A stretch of DNA of 64,000 nt from Diploscapter coronatus (Eukaryota; Nematoda; Chromadorea; Rhabditida; Rhabditidae): positions 58,427,201 to 58,491,200 of the forward strand of contig OZ038422.1 of the NCBI GenBank assembly GCA_964036155.1, read 5' to 3'. This document shows positions 46,750 to 60,093 of this stretch, one piece after another. The translations under genes were made by a program, and so were the position numbers. The notes beneath the pieces are model-generated. The model searched no databases and was not told the origin of the DNA. It saw nothing but the letters and a program-made list of their open reading frames with translations. Every line of letters begins with the position of its first letter. Position 1 is the first letter of the stretch.

Positions 46750-49700
46750 CTAGGAGAAAAGTCTCATGTAGTAGCTGATACCGTTCTCATTTTGCAGAGG
46801 AGTTTTCAGAACTTCACCCAAGGGCTTCTGAAATTCATTCTAATTCTGCGAATCAGTATGATATTTTGGCAATCGCATGTTGACATGAAAGATAAAAGTG
46901 CGAAATTGGCGTTCGAAAGAAGGATATTTCTCGTTCTCGTCCATTATATTTTGCATATATCATGTTTTTCGTGTGTGTTTCAAGTTGTAATTGGAAAAGT
47001 TATCAATACCTTCAAACTGGCAAACCACTCGTACCACACTCCAGTGTCGTCGACCTTCCGGTCGATATGGAATGTCAACTGAAAAATACAAGTTAGAACC
47101 TTTTTATCTGCAAGATTTTAGATTTTTTAAATGCATTTATAATAATTTTACTCCTGATGCAAAAGAATGAGAATTGCGATTCATTTTCTTTAGACAGCTA
47201 ATTCTTCACAATAGAAAATGTAATTGAGGAAAACGATTTAGGAAGCCTATAAATGAATAACATTCGTCGAATATCTCACCTCATCTCCTTCCTGAACCCG
47301 GAGAAATTCCCTGAGAGGGAGAAGGGCAGGAAACCAGCTGATCATGTCTTTGGAATGGGTGGCCGGCACTGTCGACAGGACTACGTCCTTGTACAGAATC
47401 ATCGAGAAGTAGCCCGCAAAGCCCATCACCTGAAGTTTTTAGAATTTAAAAATTAGCATACATGTTTATCTTACATAATTTGTTAAGAGATAGCATTGAA
47501 GTTAGAAAATACTAATTTTCAAATCACAAAAACCTAATGGATTATCCTCAATACTATTCATTTGTCATAATTTGTTTTCAGTTGTTACTTTTCAGTTTCC
47601 TAACAAATTACAGAAAATTTTCAGCTAAAAATATGATTCGTGAAAAAAAACTAACATCAGCAGGTCTGTCGATGGAGAACTTCAACTCGATATTACGTTC
47701 GTTGGATTTTTCCTCGAAGTTAGGGTGGTCGAATTGGAAGACGAGCTGTGGCTCGTTGAGTCTGCAGTGCTGCTTCAAGAACACCACGTACACCTGGTCC
47801 ATGTTCGCCGCGTGTTTCCCCTAAATAGAAAGATTTCACATCTTGAGACAATTAATTCATTCAACTTTGCACATGAAGCTTGTTTTATGGGCTCCATTTC
47901 ACTATCATAGTGGCAAAAGAAGAAATGCGGTAAGCGTCTACTTTTCGGAAAAGTTAAAATTTGAATAGACTTTTGTAATTGTTATTTGAATGCAAATAAG
48001 CAATTCGCAATTTCGTTAATCGAGGTTTCTCGAAAAATAAAGTTCGACCGAAAGAATAAAGATGCAAATGGCTGACTTACTTGCGGATACATCTGCTCAT
48101 AAGTACCATCCTCCAATTGCACAGGTCCCTGTCTTCCATGACCAGGGATTCCCCGAGTGTAGTAACTCGCACCAGTTGCTCGAATCGATTGATGCATTAT
48201 GAGCGACATGATCGGTACTGAAATTTAAATACGTTTTCCCCGTGAATTAATTTAGAACATTATCAATTATGCCTAATTTCTTCTGCATGTGAAGATCACG
48301 TCTTCCCCATTCAATTCCAGCAAGCAAAATATCATTAGACGTCTCTGATGAAAGATGCACCGCTAATTATAAAATTGTCATGACTTTGAAGTATGATTGA
48401 GAAAATAAAGATCTTCTATGAAACATAAGTCAGACTGATCTTCGCTCGTGCATCTGTATTCTGTAGTCAAATTTGAGAATGATAAAGTTAGACATCCTTT
48501 TGGGCGTGCATCCATAAGTTGACAGTATTTCGTCAACTATCAACCAATTTTGCGATAAAATGCTGACGAATTTGACATCAATGTCAGGAAATATGAACAA
48601 CACCTTCAATAAATGAGATAAACTCCGACCTGCATAGCTGGTGTAGCTCTGTGGAATGTTGATAGTGGTTGGCTTGAGGAAGGAAGTGACTCCATCGAGA
48701 CATTCAGGGGAGAGCTCATTGTCTCCGAACGAGCCGAGCAGTTCTGACACGACGATGTCTGGCTGCGGCAGGCCCAAGTCCCTAGCTACTGCGGGCAGAC
48801 AACGCATGTCTGATTCGATGATTCGACATCGACCTCTCCAGCTGAAACTAGAACGGTGGAAGAAGTGAAATTTCTCATCATTTGGAAGAAAACCACATGA
48901 CGAAAAAGTGTGGCGAAGTTTATAGTTAGAGATGGAATGAGAGGAGGAAATTTGAGAGAAAATAATGTTGGAAGTACGCACTTCATTCATTATGTCATTT
49001 GGTAATTATCCTTTATCCTTTAGAAGTGGTTCGAGATAGTCCATCTAATTTTAGCCATTCAATGGATTAAAACAACAATTTTATGATAAAAAACACTAAC
49101 CACTTCTCATTCATGAATCTGAGTGTGACGATGGCATTTGGATTCTTCTCGACCACGTAAATGTCCAGTTTGAGTCTGTCCTTCTTCGTTCTGTGCTTCT
49201 CGTTGTAATTCCTCTCTGCTTCAATGGTCATTGTCACCTAAAAATGCATTATTTTCATCCGTTTGAATATTTATTTTTGTAATAAAGAATGCGATTTCAG
49301 AGATTTTGGTTAATGCAGCAGAAACGAAACGTTTTTACTGAATTTTTCTGCGAAAGCCCGGGGCATATTCAATCACATCTCCTAGATAAAGCCAGTCTTC
49401 ACAAACGAGTTCGCAGATGAAAGTTGGAATTTTAAACTTTCAAATCCCTAGTGCCTAATAATAAATCATGCTCATCATTATCTACGTGATGACTCTTTGC
49501 AAGGGAGGTGTAAGAGATACCCGCGAACCTTAACTATATACCTTTGCTTCTATATACTTAGCTTTCTCATTCATCTTCAGTGTCGATACGTCGCGCCCGC
49601 AGATACGCGTCTCCCCCTCCCTTTTAATGCCAACGTTCATCTCGTAGAGATAATGGGGGATAAAACACCAATCTGCCTTACCAAAGGTCCCCTACCAGCT

Positions 49701-52700
49701 CCGAGAACATAGACGACAGCCTCCTCTGCATGTCTGCCTGTCTCTCCAATGTCCTTGAGAGCTGCCTCGACAGCCTCTCTATACTTCCTGTACTTGGTCA
49801 GATCCTGCTCGAACGTGTTGTAGACTGCTGAGTCCAGATTGTCCGCCAGTGGTTGCAGAGGGGCCTGAATGATTTCATACATAAACTGGAAATTCATTAT
49901 TCCTATCTCATGTCAATATAATTTTCACTTGTCTTCGGGAGATGCTTCTAAAAATACACACCCCAAAGGTACCCTAATCTAACAAATGTATTCCCGAATT
50001 GAAGATGCTCATTAATGGAATTGATTTCAGTAGGAAGGATGTCTTTCATAAGCAGCCATCTTCTAACATTCCAAATGTCGCAGAAAACTCCAAAGTCTGC
50101 ATGTGTTTTTTCATTCTTTCCACTATTTTCCTCAAAATTTCTCTGAGTTTTTTTTTTCTTATAGCTACTCTCATCTTGATAAATATTGAGAGTTTAATAT
50201 TAGCTCAGAACCCAAAGAGAAGGTTGCAAACCTGCAGCACATCGACGTAGTTAATTCCAGACTCAGTGAGGAAAGATGCATCTGTGGACGAAGTGACGTT
50301 GTTCGTTGCACTCGCATCGCGCAGCACAGTTCGGAGACACTGAACTCGATGCACTCATTTGGAAAATGAAAAGAAAATCGTGAACGGGTAAGATACTATT
50401 GTCGAAAGAAAAATTGAGTGAGGAATGGCGCTTCAAATAGGAACCGATTTTTATGGTGAATCATTTTATTCTAGTTGAAATTCAGCAGTTTTCTCTCCTC
50501 TAGACTATCTATCTTCTGAAAATCATCTTTTCATTTTAAGTGATAAGAATCAAAGAGTTTTCGAATAACCAGTTCATCAATTTCTAGCAGTACTAATATC
50601 AAACCTGTGCATAGAAGAGCTTCATTCTATCGGCCATCTGCCCTTCCGGCTCCTGTTCGCTAAGTCGAATCATGATTCGAGACTGATCCGATGTCCACAG
50701 CTTTCGAAGCACTGTCGAATGGGCTCTGCAAATATTAATGAGTTTTTGATCGTGAAACGATAATTATCGTAAGAGCTCAGGAAATCTAAAATCATTTTGC
50801 AGTAGGAATGAAATGAACATTGAAGAAAATGGCTTGCTCTGAAGTATCATAAACAATGCTGAATGCATCTGAACGTTTTTACATTTCAACAAGGAATGCA
50901 CAGAGTAATAATCTTTTTGTTCGTGGAATATTAGAATGTGATAATGTATATTTCCGATTAGAAATATTCATAATATCAAATTTCACAAATCATTCGATTG
51001 GATGTAAGAAAGTGAGAGAGAGACTTACGTTGGCAGGGCAGCCTGAGCAGTGTCGCTGGTGATGAACACATTCGAATCCAGTAGAAATGCGAACAGCTGA
51101 AAATGGGTCGAATGAAATCACTAAATTGTCTGTATCTTCTTCTTCTTTACTACTTTATCAATTTTCCAGGGTCAAGAGCATTATTTTGTGAAGGAAATGG
51201 CAATAATTTAAGAAAAAATTAAACCGATCTATTCACCAACATGGTCTTAAAAATATCGGATATGAAAATTCTTTTTAAGTTTACTAAATATTAGGCTGGT
51301 AAGAATGTTCTGTCAAATTAAATTATCGCTTTTAAGTTAACTCTGGAAACTATTCAAATCATTCCGGGTGAAACTACTATATTGTCGCATATCGCTAAAG
51401 TAGATCTATTCCACTTGACATAATTCAGTTCTCCACTCACTGGTGGAAGAATCGAAAAGAAAGAATAAGATAAAACAGCTTCTTTTATCAGCCTATTATC
51501 AAAGAAAATCGACTCACCGGCTCAGCCCTCCATCTTTCCGCGTATTTTTCTTCGAGAAATTCATTGTCAATGTCTGCGGAAATGTGAATTCCAGCTGAAA
51601 AATGTAAATTTTCTTTCAGAAGAAAATAAATCTCCCAAACCAATAATCCTTTGGCTGTTGAAATTGCAGCAGGCAGTTCGGAAATCTGCCCAGACAGTCC
51701 ACAAATCGAGCTCCTTGGTTTTCTCTCCATTTGCACTCTTGATCAGGTTTGTCAAAGTCGAAGGAATGAAAATCCAAAAGCTGAAAATTGAATTTGCGAC
51801 TTTAAATATTCAAATAAATTGAAGATCATTTTGATAGAAAAAGATTCTTTATCATACCTAAATACCGCCAAAAGGATGGGTATGAAAAAGTAACTATAAT
51901 TCACAGCGCAATAAATACTGGATACAAGTACTTTTCTTTCTTCTCAAAACAGGAAAAACAACGAAAGAAGGAAATGCTGTTTGAAGAAAAATACTCGCAA
52001 TATTAATTTTCAAATTTATAGATTCCATGCTCAGGACACAGAAGAATTGTCCAAAATTGATATGTCATAGGTGAATTTTCGAATTCTGATTGTGAGATAA
52101 ACGAAACTCACGTGAGTGCGACATTCTTTGTCCAGAGCCATTGGTTGAGGAGTTTGGCCAGTCGGGGCGAGCTGACTCGCTTCAGTCGAATCACGACGCT
52201 GCGAAGACCCAGGTAGGAAATGTAGTTCAGTTCCTGAACATGCTGTGATTGAAGAGAATTTACCTTGTTTCGAAGCTAATTTGAAGGAAAACCATTCTGA
52301 TATTTTATGAAAAAAAAACAGATAGAAAGACAACATTCCATTCTCTTCAACTTATCATCAAGCGACCTGATTTATTCCTTAGACTTGTCATTTTAGTCAA
52401 ACGTTTTCCTATTCAAATCTTACTACATTTCAGGAACGTTACGCATTCAGGACCTTTTTGCAAGTCAATATTGCAGAACTCCAAAGATTTCCACTAATAA
52501 AATAAGCATTACCTTGACGAGCTCCTTTTCGGAGAATTCCGCGAATGCAGCGTCTTCCGAGTCGCAGTCGATCCACTCGGAGATCTGTCCGTTGACATAC
52601 GTCTCCCACAGGTGATTCTTCAGCTGAATGTCTGGCAGATCGATGGGAGGAGGTGAGGGCTCACTTCTGGAAGAAACTTTGTAGAAGATTTCCTGCTATT

Positions 52701-54429
52701 GTTGATAGTTCTTGTCTCTTGGTAGGATTTGTTCATTTCCTTCCCTGTTATATAAATTTCAAGTCATAGTTGAGAGAATCTTATCAAAGCACCATTTCAA
52801 TCAGAGCAAGAAACTATAGAAGAGAGGGTCTTAAAATGATTTTTTTAGAAAAGATAATGCATAATGGTGTCGGCGGCACAGACATTTAGTGAGGAATTTA
52901 ATTTTAGGGAGATCTGGTTTAAACTCATACATTAGAGGATAAATACAAGCCTCAGAAAGATACAAGTGTGTACCTAATAAATGATAAAGCTCGAAATACT
53001 ATTTCTTTTTGCATTGGAAATTTGAACAAGAATTAAACATGAATAGAGTCTGTTCTAAACATGTCAAAAACAATTCTCCATTCTATAAGATACTAAATAT
53101 GACCCCATTTTCGTAACACTGATACTGCAGTGTCATCAGTGTCAAACTCTTTAGTATCTGCGTTCTATATCAGAAAGTAGAAGAAAAATGCCTACTCGCT
53201 CGGTAGCCAGAACCCGCGTTTCGTTCCTCCGATTGGATAGCTGATGAAGTTGTAGAGCTGACAGCCCAGACGCTGGCTGTACGAGGCGATTTTCCTGAAC
53301 GAAAACATTTTATCGAAGTTTTTCAGAAAAGAAAAAACTCCAAGTTTGAGGCTCCTGTATTTTTCAACGGCTGATCAATATTAACAGTCGTATTTGTCAA
53401 CGAATAGGACAAATAAGGAGTTTAGAAAAAGTAGTGGAATAAAAATAGCTATAAATAAATACAACCGCTTGCGCTAATAGATACAGGGAACTTAAGTTTG
53501 AAGGTGGAAGTGAGATTTTTATCAGCTATCAAATTATCATTCACTACTCTACTCATTTTACAAGATTTTTTTTTAATTTAGAATAGAAATGCATGGAATT
53601 ATGCAGAAGAAGATTCATTTATCGATTTCGACTTCCCTAATTCTAACGAAAAAATAAACCAACCAGTCATAATCAGTGCAATTCTCGTTTGGCCCCGCCA
53701 TCCAGCCGACGTTGATTCTCTGCCTCACTTCGGACAGACTCTCGGCATTCGGCTCGAATGCGTATTCCTCTCCCTGCAAGCGGTTCTGTTCCTGATCCCC
53801 TTCTCCTTCATATCCAACGTCGTGCAGATGCGCTGTCTGCTCTGTAGTCTCTGCAGCCATTTCTGTCATCCCAATTCCCCCAGCAACAGAGGCAGACGCA
53901 TCCACCACGTCAGTCACAATCAGGCCGTCTGCCGTGCTCTGCTGCTGAACACGACAATTATCAATTCGAAGTGAAACAGCAGGCAAGTCAATGTTTTCTC
54001 TCAATTATACATCTAGCTAGTGAGAGATTCAAGGATGATGAAAACGTGAAATAGTCTACAAAACTAGTTTCCAAAAAATGCAGATATTTAAAGTAATACA
54101 TGTTCTGATCTGATCGTTTTATATTTTTGCAAAAAAACAATAATTCTGCAGGCTTACATTGCTGTTTTCAGCCATGAGTGCCTGTGCGAAGACGAGCAGA
54201 GCCCTATCCCGTTCTAATTCAGTCAAATCGTCATTCCTCAGGAATTTCTGCAATTCGTCTTTCTTCCAATCATTTTGTAGATTTCACCCACCTCGACGAT
54301 CAGTCTGTCCTGTCCGGTGAGCGCACTGGGAATGAGTGAAGTGTAGTCGAACCCGGTCTGTCTGTCAGCCATCTGCTGCAACTCGTTCAGCATCGCATTC
54401 TTGCTCTTCTTCCCCTTCGAAGAGGCCAT
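46750..54429 (-). CDS. prmt5: Protein arginine methyltransferase 5 with long N-terminal extension
   Basis: PRMT5 makes symmetric dimethylarginine on Sm proteins and histones. Nineteen exons: 54292-54429, 54158-54247, 53664-53944, 53196-53294, 52513-52666, 52112-52242, 51641-51780, 51518-51594, 51029-51096, 50605-50725, 50232-50339, 49682-49864, 49101-49237, 48630-48841, 48081-48217, 47656-47820, 47280-47429, 47010-47078, 46750-46827; 845 residues, all in phase. About 145 acidic residues precede the TIM-barrel. [11 protein letters not shown] carries the Phe (487) that sets symmetric methylation. [12 protein letters not shown] (520-531) binds SAM, followed by VVEKNPNA and [11 protein letters not shown] with the double Glu (609, 618). 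The C-terminal barrel shows [16 protein letters not shown] and GVWYEW. Human PRMT5 is about 637 residues, so the extension is unusual. The start lies 8 nt after a TTCAG acceptor. Confidence 0.94.
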
Positions 54430-54437
54430 TATCGGAC

Positions 54438-56185
54438 CTGAAGACAAGAGATTTCGAATTGAAATTGACCAAAATAGGCAAAATTTAAAGAAGAAATTGC
54501 TTGAAAAAGGAGAAATGCAAAGTTAGCAGCAGGGCAGCAGTGTACGAGGATACTCGCATTGGAGCATGGAATGGAGATGAAAAGGAAAAAGGAGAAGAAG
54601 TGACATTGCTACACTTTGGGGTGGGACCTCGCGGTCTGTCAAAGATCTTTAGTATGATGCATTTTGTTTGCTATTTTCATCATTTCTAAACAAGTAACAT
54701 TTGCGAATATGAATAGGTCCGTCATTTTGAGACCCTACCCGCCTGAATTGGGTACGTTTTACGAGCTCTGAAAGTTTTTGAAACAAGAACAGTTTTCTGA
54801 TTTTGCATAACTCGATTCAATTTTCAGAATTGCTATGAATTTTATCTTACAAGATAGGATGCTACACTTTGATATCAGCTATCTTCGAACAGAATGAATA
54901 AAAGCAATGTTTTTATTGAACATTCGACAAATTAAAACAATTTTCGGAATGTATTTGAATCAATAAAGTAAAATGAATAAATAAGTTCAAATGAAAAAAC
55001 TAAGCAGTCGTGAGCTGTATAAATTTTGCCTATACATATTGAGCGCCTTTTCACATTTGACCATAACTTTAGATCACTTTTTTGACTCATGAGGGTAGAA
55101 TACCACTCGAGTGCAGTTGCTTCGAACCATGAGGTGTAATTTTAATAACTTTGACTAATTCCTTCTTAGTCGATGATGTAGTAGTGTTGCTTTTCTAAAA
55201 TTGTTCCTTTTTCTTTTACATGCATATGTACATGAACTACCTTGATCAATCCTCTCACTAAGAAAAACAGGGTAATTATTTGGAGGGATGATCCATATGA
55301 GTACATGCATCGATCAATTTCCTGAAAGTTTTTTTAATGCTTTCTTGGTGGGAAATTTAATTTATTCTAGTGTGAATTCATTTTTTATGTTAGAAAAGTA
55401 TGCTGCTCAAGGTTTACTCAGAAAACAATTCCTAATTTTACAGTTGCTCTTTCTAAGCACATACGCGAAAGGGGTATTTTGGTTCCTTAAGGCACAATTA
55501 GCCGAGTTCTATTCTTGAAAATTCAAAGTAACACTCATGTGCCTCCTATCCGATGCAAAAAATTATCATCGTTTATGTAAATAATGGTAAGGTCGAAGAA
55601 TTCACTATTTAGAACGTTCCTTTAGGATTCCTCAGCGCGTTTTCAGGATATATGTTGTTAAAACAGGTCTCTCCATTTCTTTTGTTAGTTAATATGAAAA
55701 TTTGCTATTAAGAGTAAATGTCAGGAAAAATCAAAGTGGTGCAGAACAGGGATCCGTCGATTTGGCTGATTTTCACATATCTTATACAGCTTTTCACGCT
55801 AATTCTCATTGTTCTATCCGTTTTTCATAAAAATTGTTTTATGCAGGATTACGGTAGCTTGAAGTTTTGACTGACCCGACCTCGAGAAAAGTTCATAACT
55901 TCCATATTTGTGGGCCAAATTGAATGATTATTTTGTAGATCTTGAGTAGGAGAATAGAATAACAAGAAAATTTTTCAAATTTATTTTAGAAACAATCACC
56001 AATATTATTTTTGGCTGAACATGATTCAAGGTGAGATTACAAACTGTAAAATCTTGCATTGATCATGAATTTATGGATTTTATAACAGCTTTATTATCCT
56101 TTAGACAAGAATAAAACAACTAACCAAATCGAACACGCAGGAAGGAAAGTGGAATATTATATTAGAAAAAGGAAAGTGAATAAAT
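54438..56185. other. Intergenic region upstream of PRMT5
   Basis: No gene recognised. A plus-strand frame of 76 codons (55288-55518) has no domain, no splice context and ordinary AT-rich composition. The PRMT5 promoter should lie at the low-coordinate end. Confidence 0.5.
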
Positions 56186-56191
56186 TTTATT
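56186..56191 (-). terminator. Poly(A) signal AATAAA of TRA2
   Basis: Minus-strand AATAAA about 123 nt after the TRA2 stop codon. Confidence 0.55.
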
Positions 56192-56314
56192 GATTGGATA
56201 AATTTTTTCAGAAACGACATAAATCGTATTGGGAATATAAAACAGGTGGGGAACATTAGGTCAAAGAAAAATACAAATATAGACAGAGATCGAGAAGTGA
56301 TCCTTTTTGTCAAT

Positions 56315-59300
56315 TTATGAGCGAGACCTCGATCGGGAATGGCGGGAAGAGCGGTGACTGCTAAAATATCGGATTTAGAACGCTGTAATTTTTCCCAATT
56401 TCATCAGAATTTATTTCTCAGATCAAAACGAATGTAATAAAAGTTCATGTTTTTCTGAAAAGTGATCATTCCTGATTCAAACATGGATTTGCGTTGAGTC
56501 TGATAAAACCTTTTATCATAGACAGAATTGAACCAAATTTGGCACAAATGTAAAAGTTTTTGATGTAGTGAGTTTTGTAAAATTCTAATACGCTTTGTTT
56601 ATGAAGGAAAAATTGCATTTCACTAAATCAATGACATTCGGTTCTACATTTTCCTGCTTATCACTTATCACTATGCAGTGTCAAAAGTTTGGTCCACTTT
56701 TTCATACGAACTTAAGGCTGTAGAAACGAGATAATCAAATTAGATAAAATTTTGTCATCGAAAAGTCTGACTCCGTGGAATAACAAAATTCGAGTTTCGA
56801 GAAAGAATATTGCTTCTATTTATCTCGCCTATTGGTAGAAGTTTGAAGAAAATATTTCAAGCAGTCCAGTCCTTTCTGCACAACCTGCACAATGGATAAC
56901 CTACCGATGCGATGATTTGACAGGACTGGCTTTTCTGGCTTCCCCGTAATATCCACTCTTGTACGACTGACGATTCTTACCAAAGATGCGATTCTCCGCG
57001 AAATAGTCTTTTCTGAAAGGTGTTCACGTGTAAGAATGATAAAAATTCAATTTCTTCGTAATTTCAATATCATTTATTTGTATTCCTTTAAAAACTCTTA
57101 GCTTTCTAAAGATAAAAGTTTTGCGTAGTGTTTATTAACCCAACTATAAATTTTCCGAATCAGAACTTTAGAGACACAATTGTGTAGATTTTCTCTTCTC
57201 TATTCGACATTCAATGATCATTTAATGATCATTTTTTCATTAAATATTTTCGGAAATGTCATAGTTATATAGATATTTTACCTGGGAGGTGGTCCTCTAA
57301 ATCTATCATCTCTGCGGGAATCGTGTCTTTCTTCATATCGAGAGGGTTTCCTAGGAGGATAGCCCATGTATTGGCCAGGGGTTGGCGTGTGTGCACGTTT
57401 CGTGAGAGAGTAATCAACACGGATCTGAAATGGAAAACGAAATGTGATTCAAATTTTCGAATCATCTGTAAATCGAATGATGTGATCATATAATGACGAC
57501 CAAAAGTTTGGAACAACAATGATTATGAAAAGAGTCTGGTAGGAGCAAGTATCGGGGATCTATTTGAATCAAGCTTTGCACCCACACACACACACGTTCT
57601 TTTCACTGAAATGTCAATTCTTGTCAAGTTTCGTTCAAATCTGCTGCGTTAATTGAGCATACCGAGTTGTATTCGAAATTGTAACCACTTCAAGCTTTCT
57701 ATCGTCATTGCAACTCGAAAGGAATGAAAATTGCGATATGAATGTATGTATAGAGTGAAATTAAGAAAACTTGTTTTGAATCCCGAATCAAGAGTCTAAC
57801 CTTATGTCCATCGACCTCTGACCCGTTCAGCTTGTCTCTGGCCTTCGTCGCATACTCGACTCTGTCGAAATACACGAATCCGAATCCTCGCGATCTGCCT
57901 GTTGGGTGGTCGTAGATTAGATCCACCTGCAAAGCATGTTTCATTATTTATGAAAAATTCAGTGTGATTTACAACACTATAATTACAATATGTATTCCGT
58001 GAATGTTATGAGCATTTTTAGATGTGAATCAATCACAAAAGATTTTTTGTGTTTTCTTTCAAAAGCTTGACCTCTTATAATTTTCTCCAACTAATCATCA
58101 CTACCAGTTATACTTGTCGTCAAATTTTAGGTTATGAAACGTATGGAAGAGGAAAGATATGGTGGTGATTGTGATAAACTAATCATAAATACCGAAGATA
58201 CAAAAATTTAACTACTAGTCATTTCATAGATTGACTACTTGAGTGGAAATGACTATTTTGAATTTGGAAGACAGAAAAAAAACATTTCGAAGCATATAGC
58301 TTATATGAAAACCAGCTCTATAATTAGAATGGGTCTAAAGTTTTGAAGCTGAAATGATGAAATTTCTAATCCGTTATAACGATAAATTTGGATCTGATGG
58401 GATAAAGACTACCTTCTCGATATCCCCAAATTCACCGAACAGCTCCCTGACGTCCTTGTCAGTAGTGTAGACACTCAGATTGAACACCCCCAGACAGCTG
58501 AACATTTGCATTTGCATTGTCATTAACACACAATTCATCTTTCGTCATATATTGTTCTGTTCTGAGTTTTGAATTCGATATCAAAAGTGTAGAAAGGTCA
58601 TTCCAACTCAAATTCCGATGATGAAGTCTCGAGGTATTCTCATTTCAGTTCCTGATTTTTCTAGTGTTACCGAGAAGGATCGGGATTGTCCCTTTTGTTG
58701 GGAGGAAACCGTCCCCCGCGACGAGTGGGTGGAGTGCGGCTGCGAGATTGACGATTGGAGTGGCGTCTGACAGGCGAACGCGAGAAGGTGCGCGAGCGAG
58801 TTCGAGTGCGTTGACGAGGCTCGGGAGTCGCATCTCCAACGGGCGAGCGAGAGATCTGAAGATGGGATATAGTTAAACGAAATAACAGAAAGTCAACTCC
58901 TAGAAAAATGCACGAATGGAAGAAAATTTTGAAAAAAAAATGCAAGAATTGTCTGTATAAAACTTTTGTTTTGGTATGAGAAATTCAATATTTTCTAACG
59001 TGCATTTTTATAGAAATCAGAGTAACAGCTATGCTGCATATTCAGAGACAATCTATCGAAATATTTTAAATCCTGAAAGATAATCTCTAAATAGCAGCAT
59101 TTTGAGAGTAATTTCATGAGTTCTCAAATCAATAGCATGTTGTGGGATTTACTTCAATCATAATTTAGATGAAAATTTTACTTAATGCATTCGAATCTAA
59201 AAAATGTTATGATTTTATTTTTAGAATGCCTAAAAATACTCTGAAAGATCTGAGAAATCATGCATACCTTCAGTAATGTCTTTATGACAATAGAAATGGC

Positions 59301-60059
59301 ATGTAACATAAAATTAGGTGGATAGAAAGGTTAAATTTGAAATGTCTGACCGATAGATTTGCTTACAAATGGAGATGTAAGTTTCGATATGGAAGAGAAA
59401 AAAGATTTGAATACCTTGGTAATGCGTTTGTGGGATGTAGGTCATTTTTGAGTTTGAGAATGTTCTCAACTCGAGTGATGGAAGGTGGGAGTTGGAATGG
59501 ATCATCTTTTGGGCGCGAGTCCCTCCGCCTAATGCCCTTCATCTTCTTTCTTCTTCATTTTCTTCATCATGATTTCTTTCTTCATTCTTCAATTCATCAA
59601 CCCCTTCTCATCTTTCAGTTTCACGTTATCTATACAGATAATTGTTATCATTGGACACCAACACGAAACATCTATTCAAATCCACGCAATCGCAGCTGGT
59701 CAGTTTTTCTCATTCAGAAAAAAGGGTTCTTTTGTGAATATTAAAAATGCGGAGACATCTTAATTTTTTCTTGACTATTTCATAGCAGTTAGATTTTAGT
59801 TCCTGTATGTCAAACTATGTTTTCGGTATTTGCAGAAAAAAATATATAGAATCTGACAATTCATGACTCGTGCTTTTTTTTTTTTTTAAATTTATCCATT
59901 ATTTTTCTCACTGACAAGTTGTGATTGCGTGTAATTGAATGTCGATCGTAATTGACTCACTCTCTCCTCATACGATCTGGAACGAGATCGGGCATAAGGG
60001 GAACGAGAGAAGGTTCTGGAGCGGGTACGAGTGCGACTTCGAGAAGGAGAACGGCCCAT
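56315..60059 (-). CDS. tra2: Transformer-2 SR-like splicing regulator
   Basis: TRA2 binds GAA-rich exonic enhancers and promotes exon inclusion. Exons 59961-60059, 58671-58855, 58413-58497, 57801-57926, 57282-57424, 56905-57012, 56315-56360; 263 residues, phases consistent. The N-terminal RS domain holds MGRSPSRSRTRTRSRTFSRS and repeated RSRS/RTRS. The linker NKRDNPDPSRCLGVFNLSVY matches NRANPDPNCCLGVFGLSLY of human TRA2. The RRM has RNP2 CLGVFNL (96-102) and RNP1 RGFGFVYF (136-143). The TRA2-specific linker VDYSLTKRAHTPTPGQYMG follows directly. A short second RS tail (SRHSRSSRHSRSRSRS) ends the protein. The 5' acceptor CTTTCAG is about 33 nt upstream of the ATG. Intron 58856-59960 carries a GAA-rich block that may be a regulatory cassette exon. 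Confidence 0.95.
57582..57596. repeat. Short (CA)n tract in TRA2 intron
   Basis: CACACACACACAC in intron 57425-57800, antisense to TRA2. Short, probably a simple microsatellite. Confidence 0.7.
59415..59629 (-). promoter_or_regulatory. Candidate GAA-rich poison cassette exon of TRA2
   Basis: Inside TRA2 intron 58856-59960 the minus strand is rich in GAA between about 59540 and 59620 (AATGAAGAAGAAAGAAGATG). It is flanked by a possible acceptor (CTGTATAG, edge 59629) and donor (CCAAG|GTATTC, edge 59415). Read on from exon 1 in phase, the cassette gives a stop at its third codon. Vertebrate TRA2 genes autoregulate through a GAA-rich poison exon at the same relative place. This is inference; no transcript evidence. 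Confidence 0.35.
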
Positions 60060-60093
60060 CGAATGGAATGGGTTTGAGGTGGGGAAGTTAATG

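Noticed and set aside
53105..53150. Imperfect palindrome around CACTGATACTGCAGTGTCATCA
   Set aside because: Short and imperfect, no second copy of comparable quality; not distinguishable from chance.
55288..55518. 76-codon plus-strand frame upstream of PRMT5
   Set aside because: Isolated, no domain and no supporting splice or poly(A) context.
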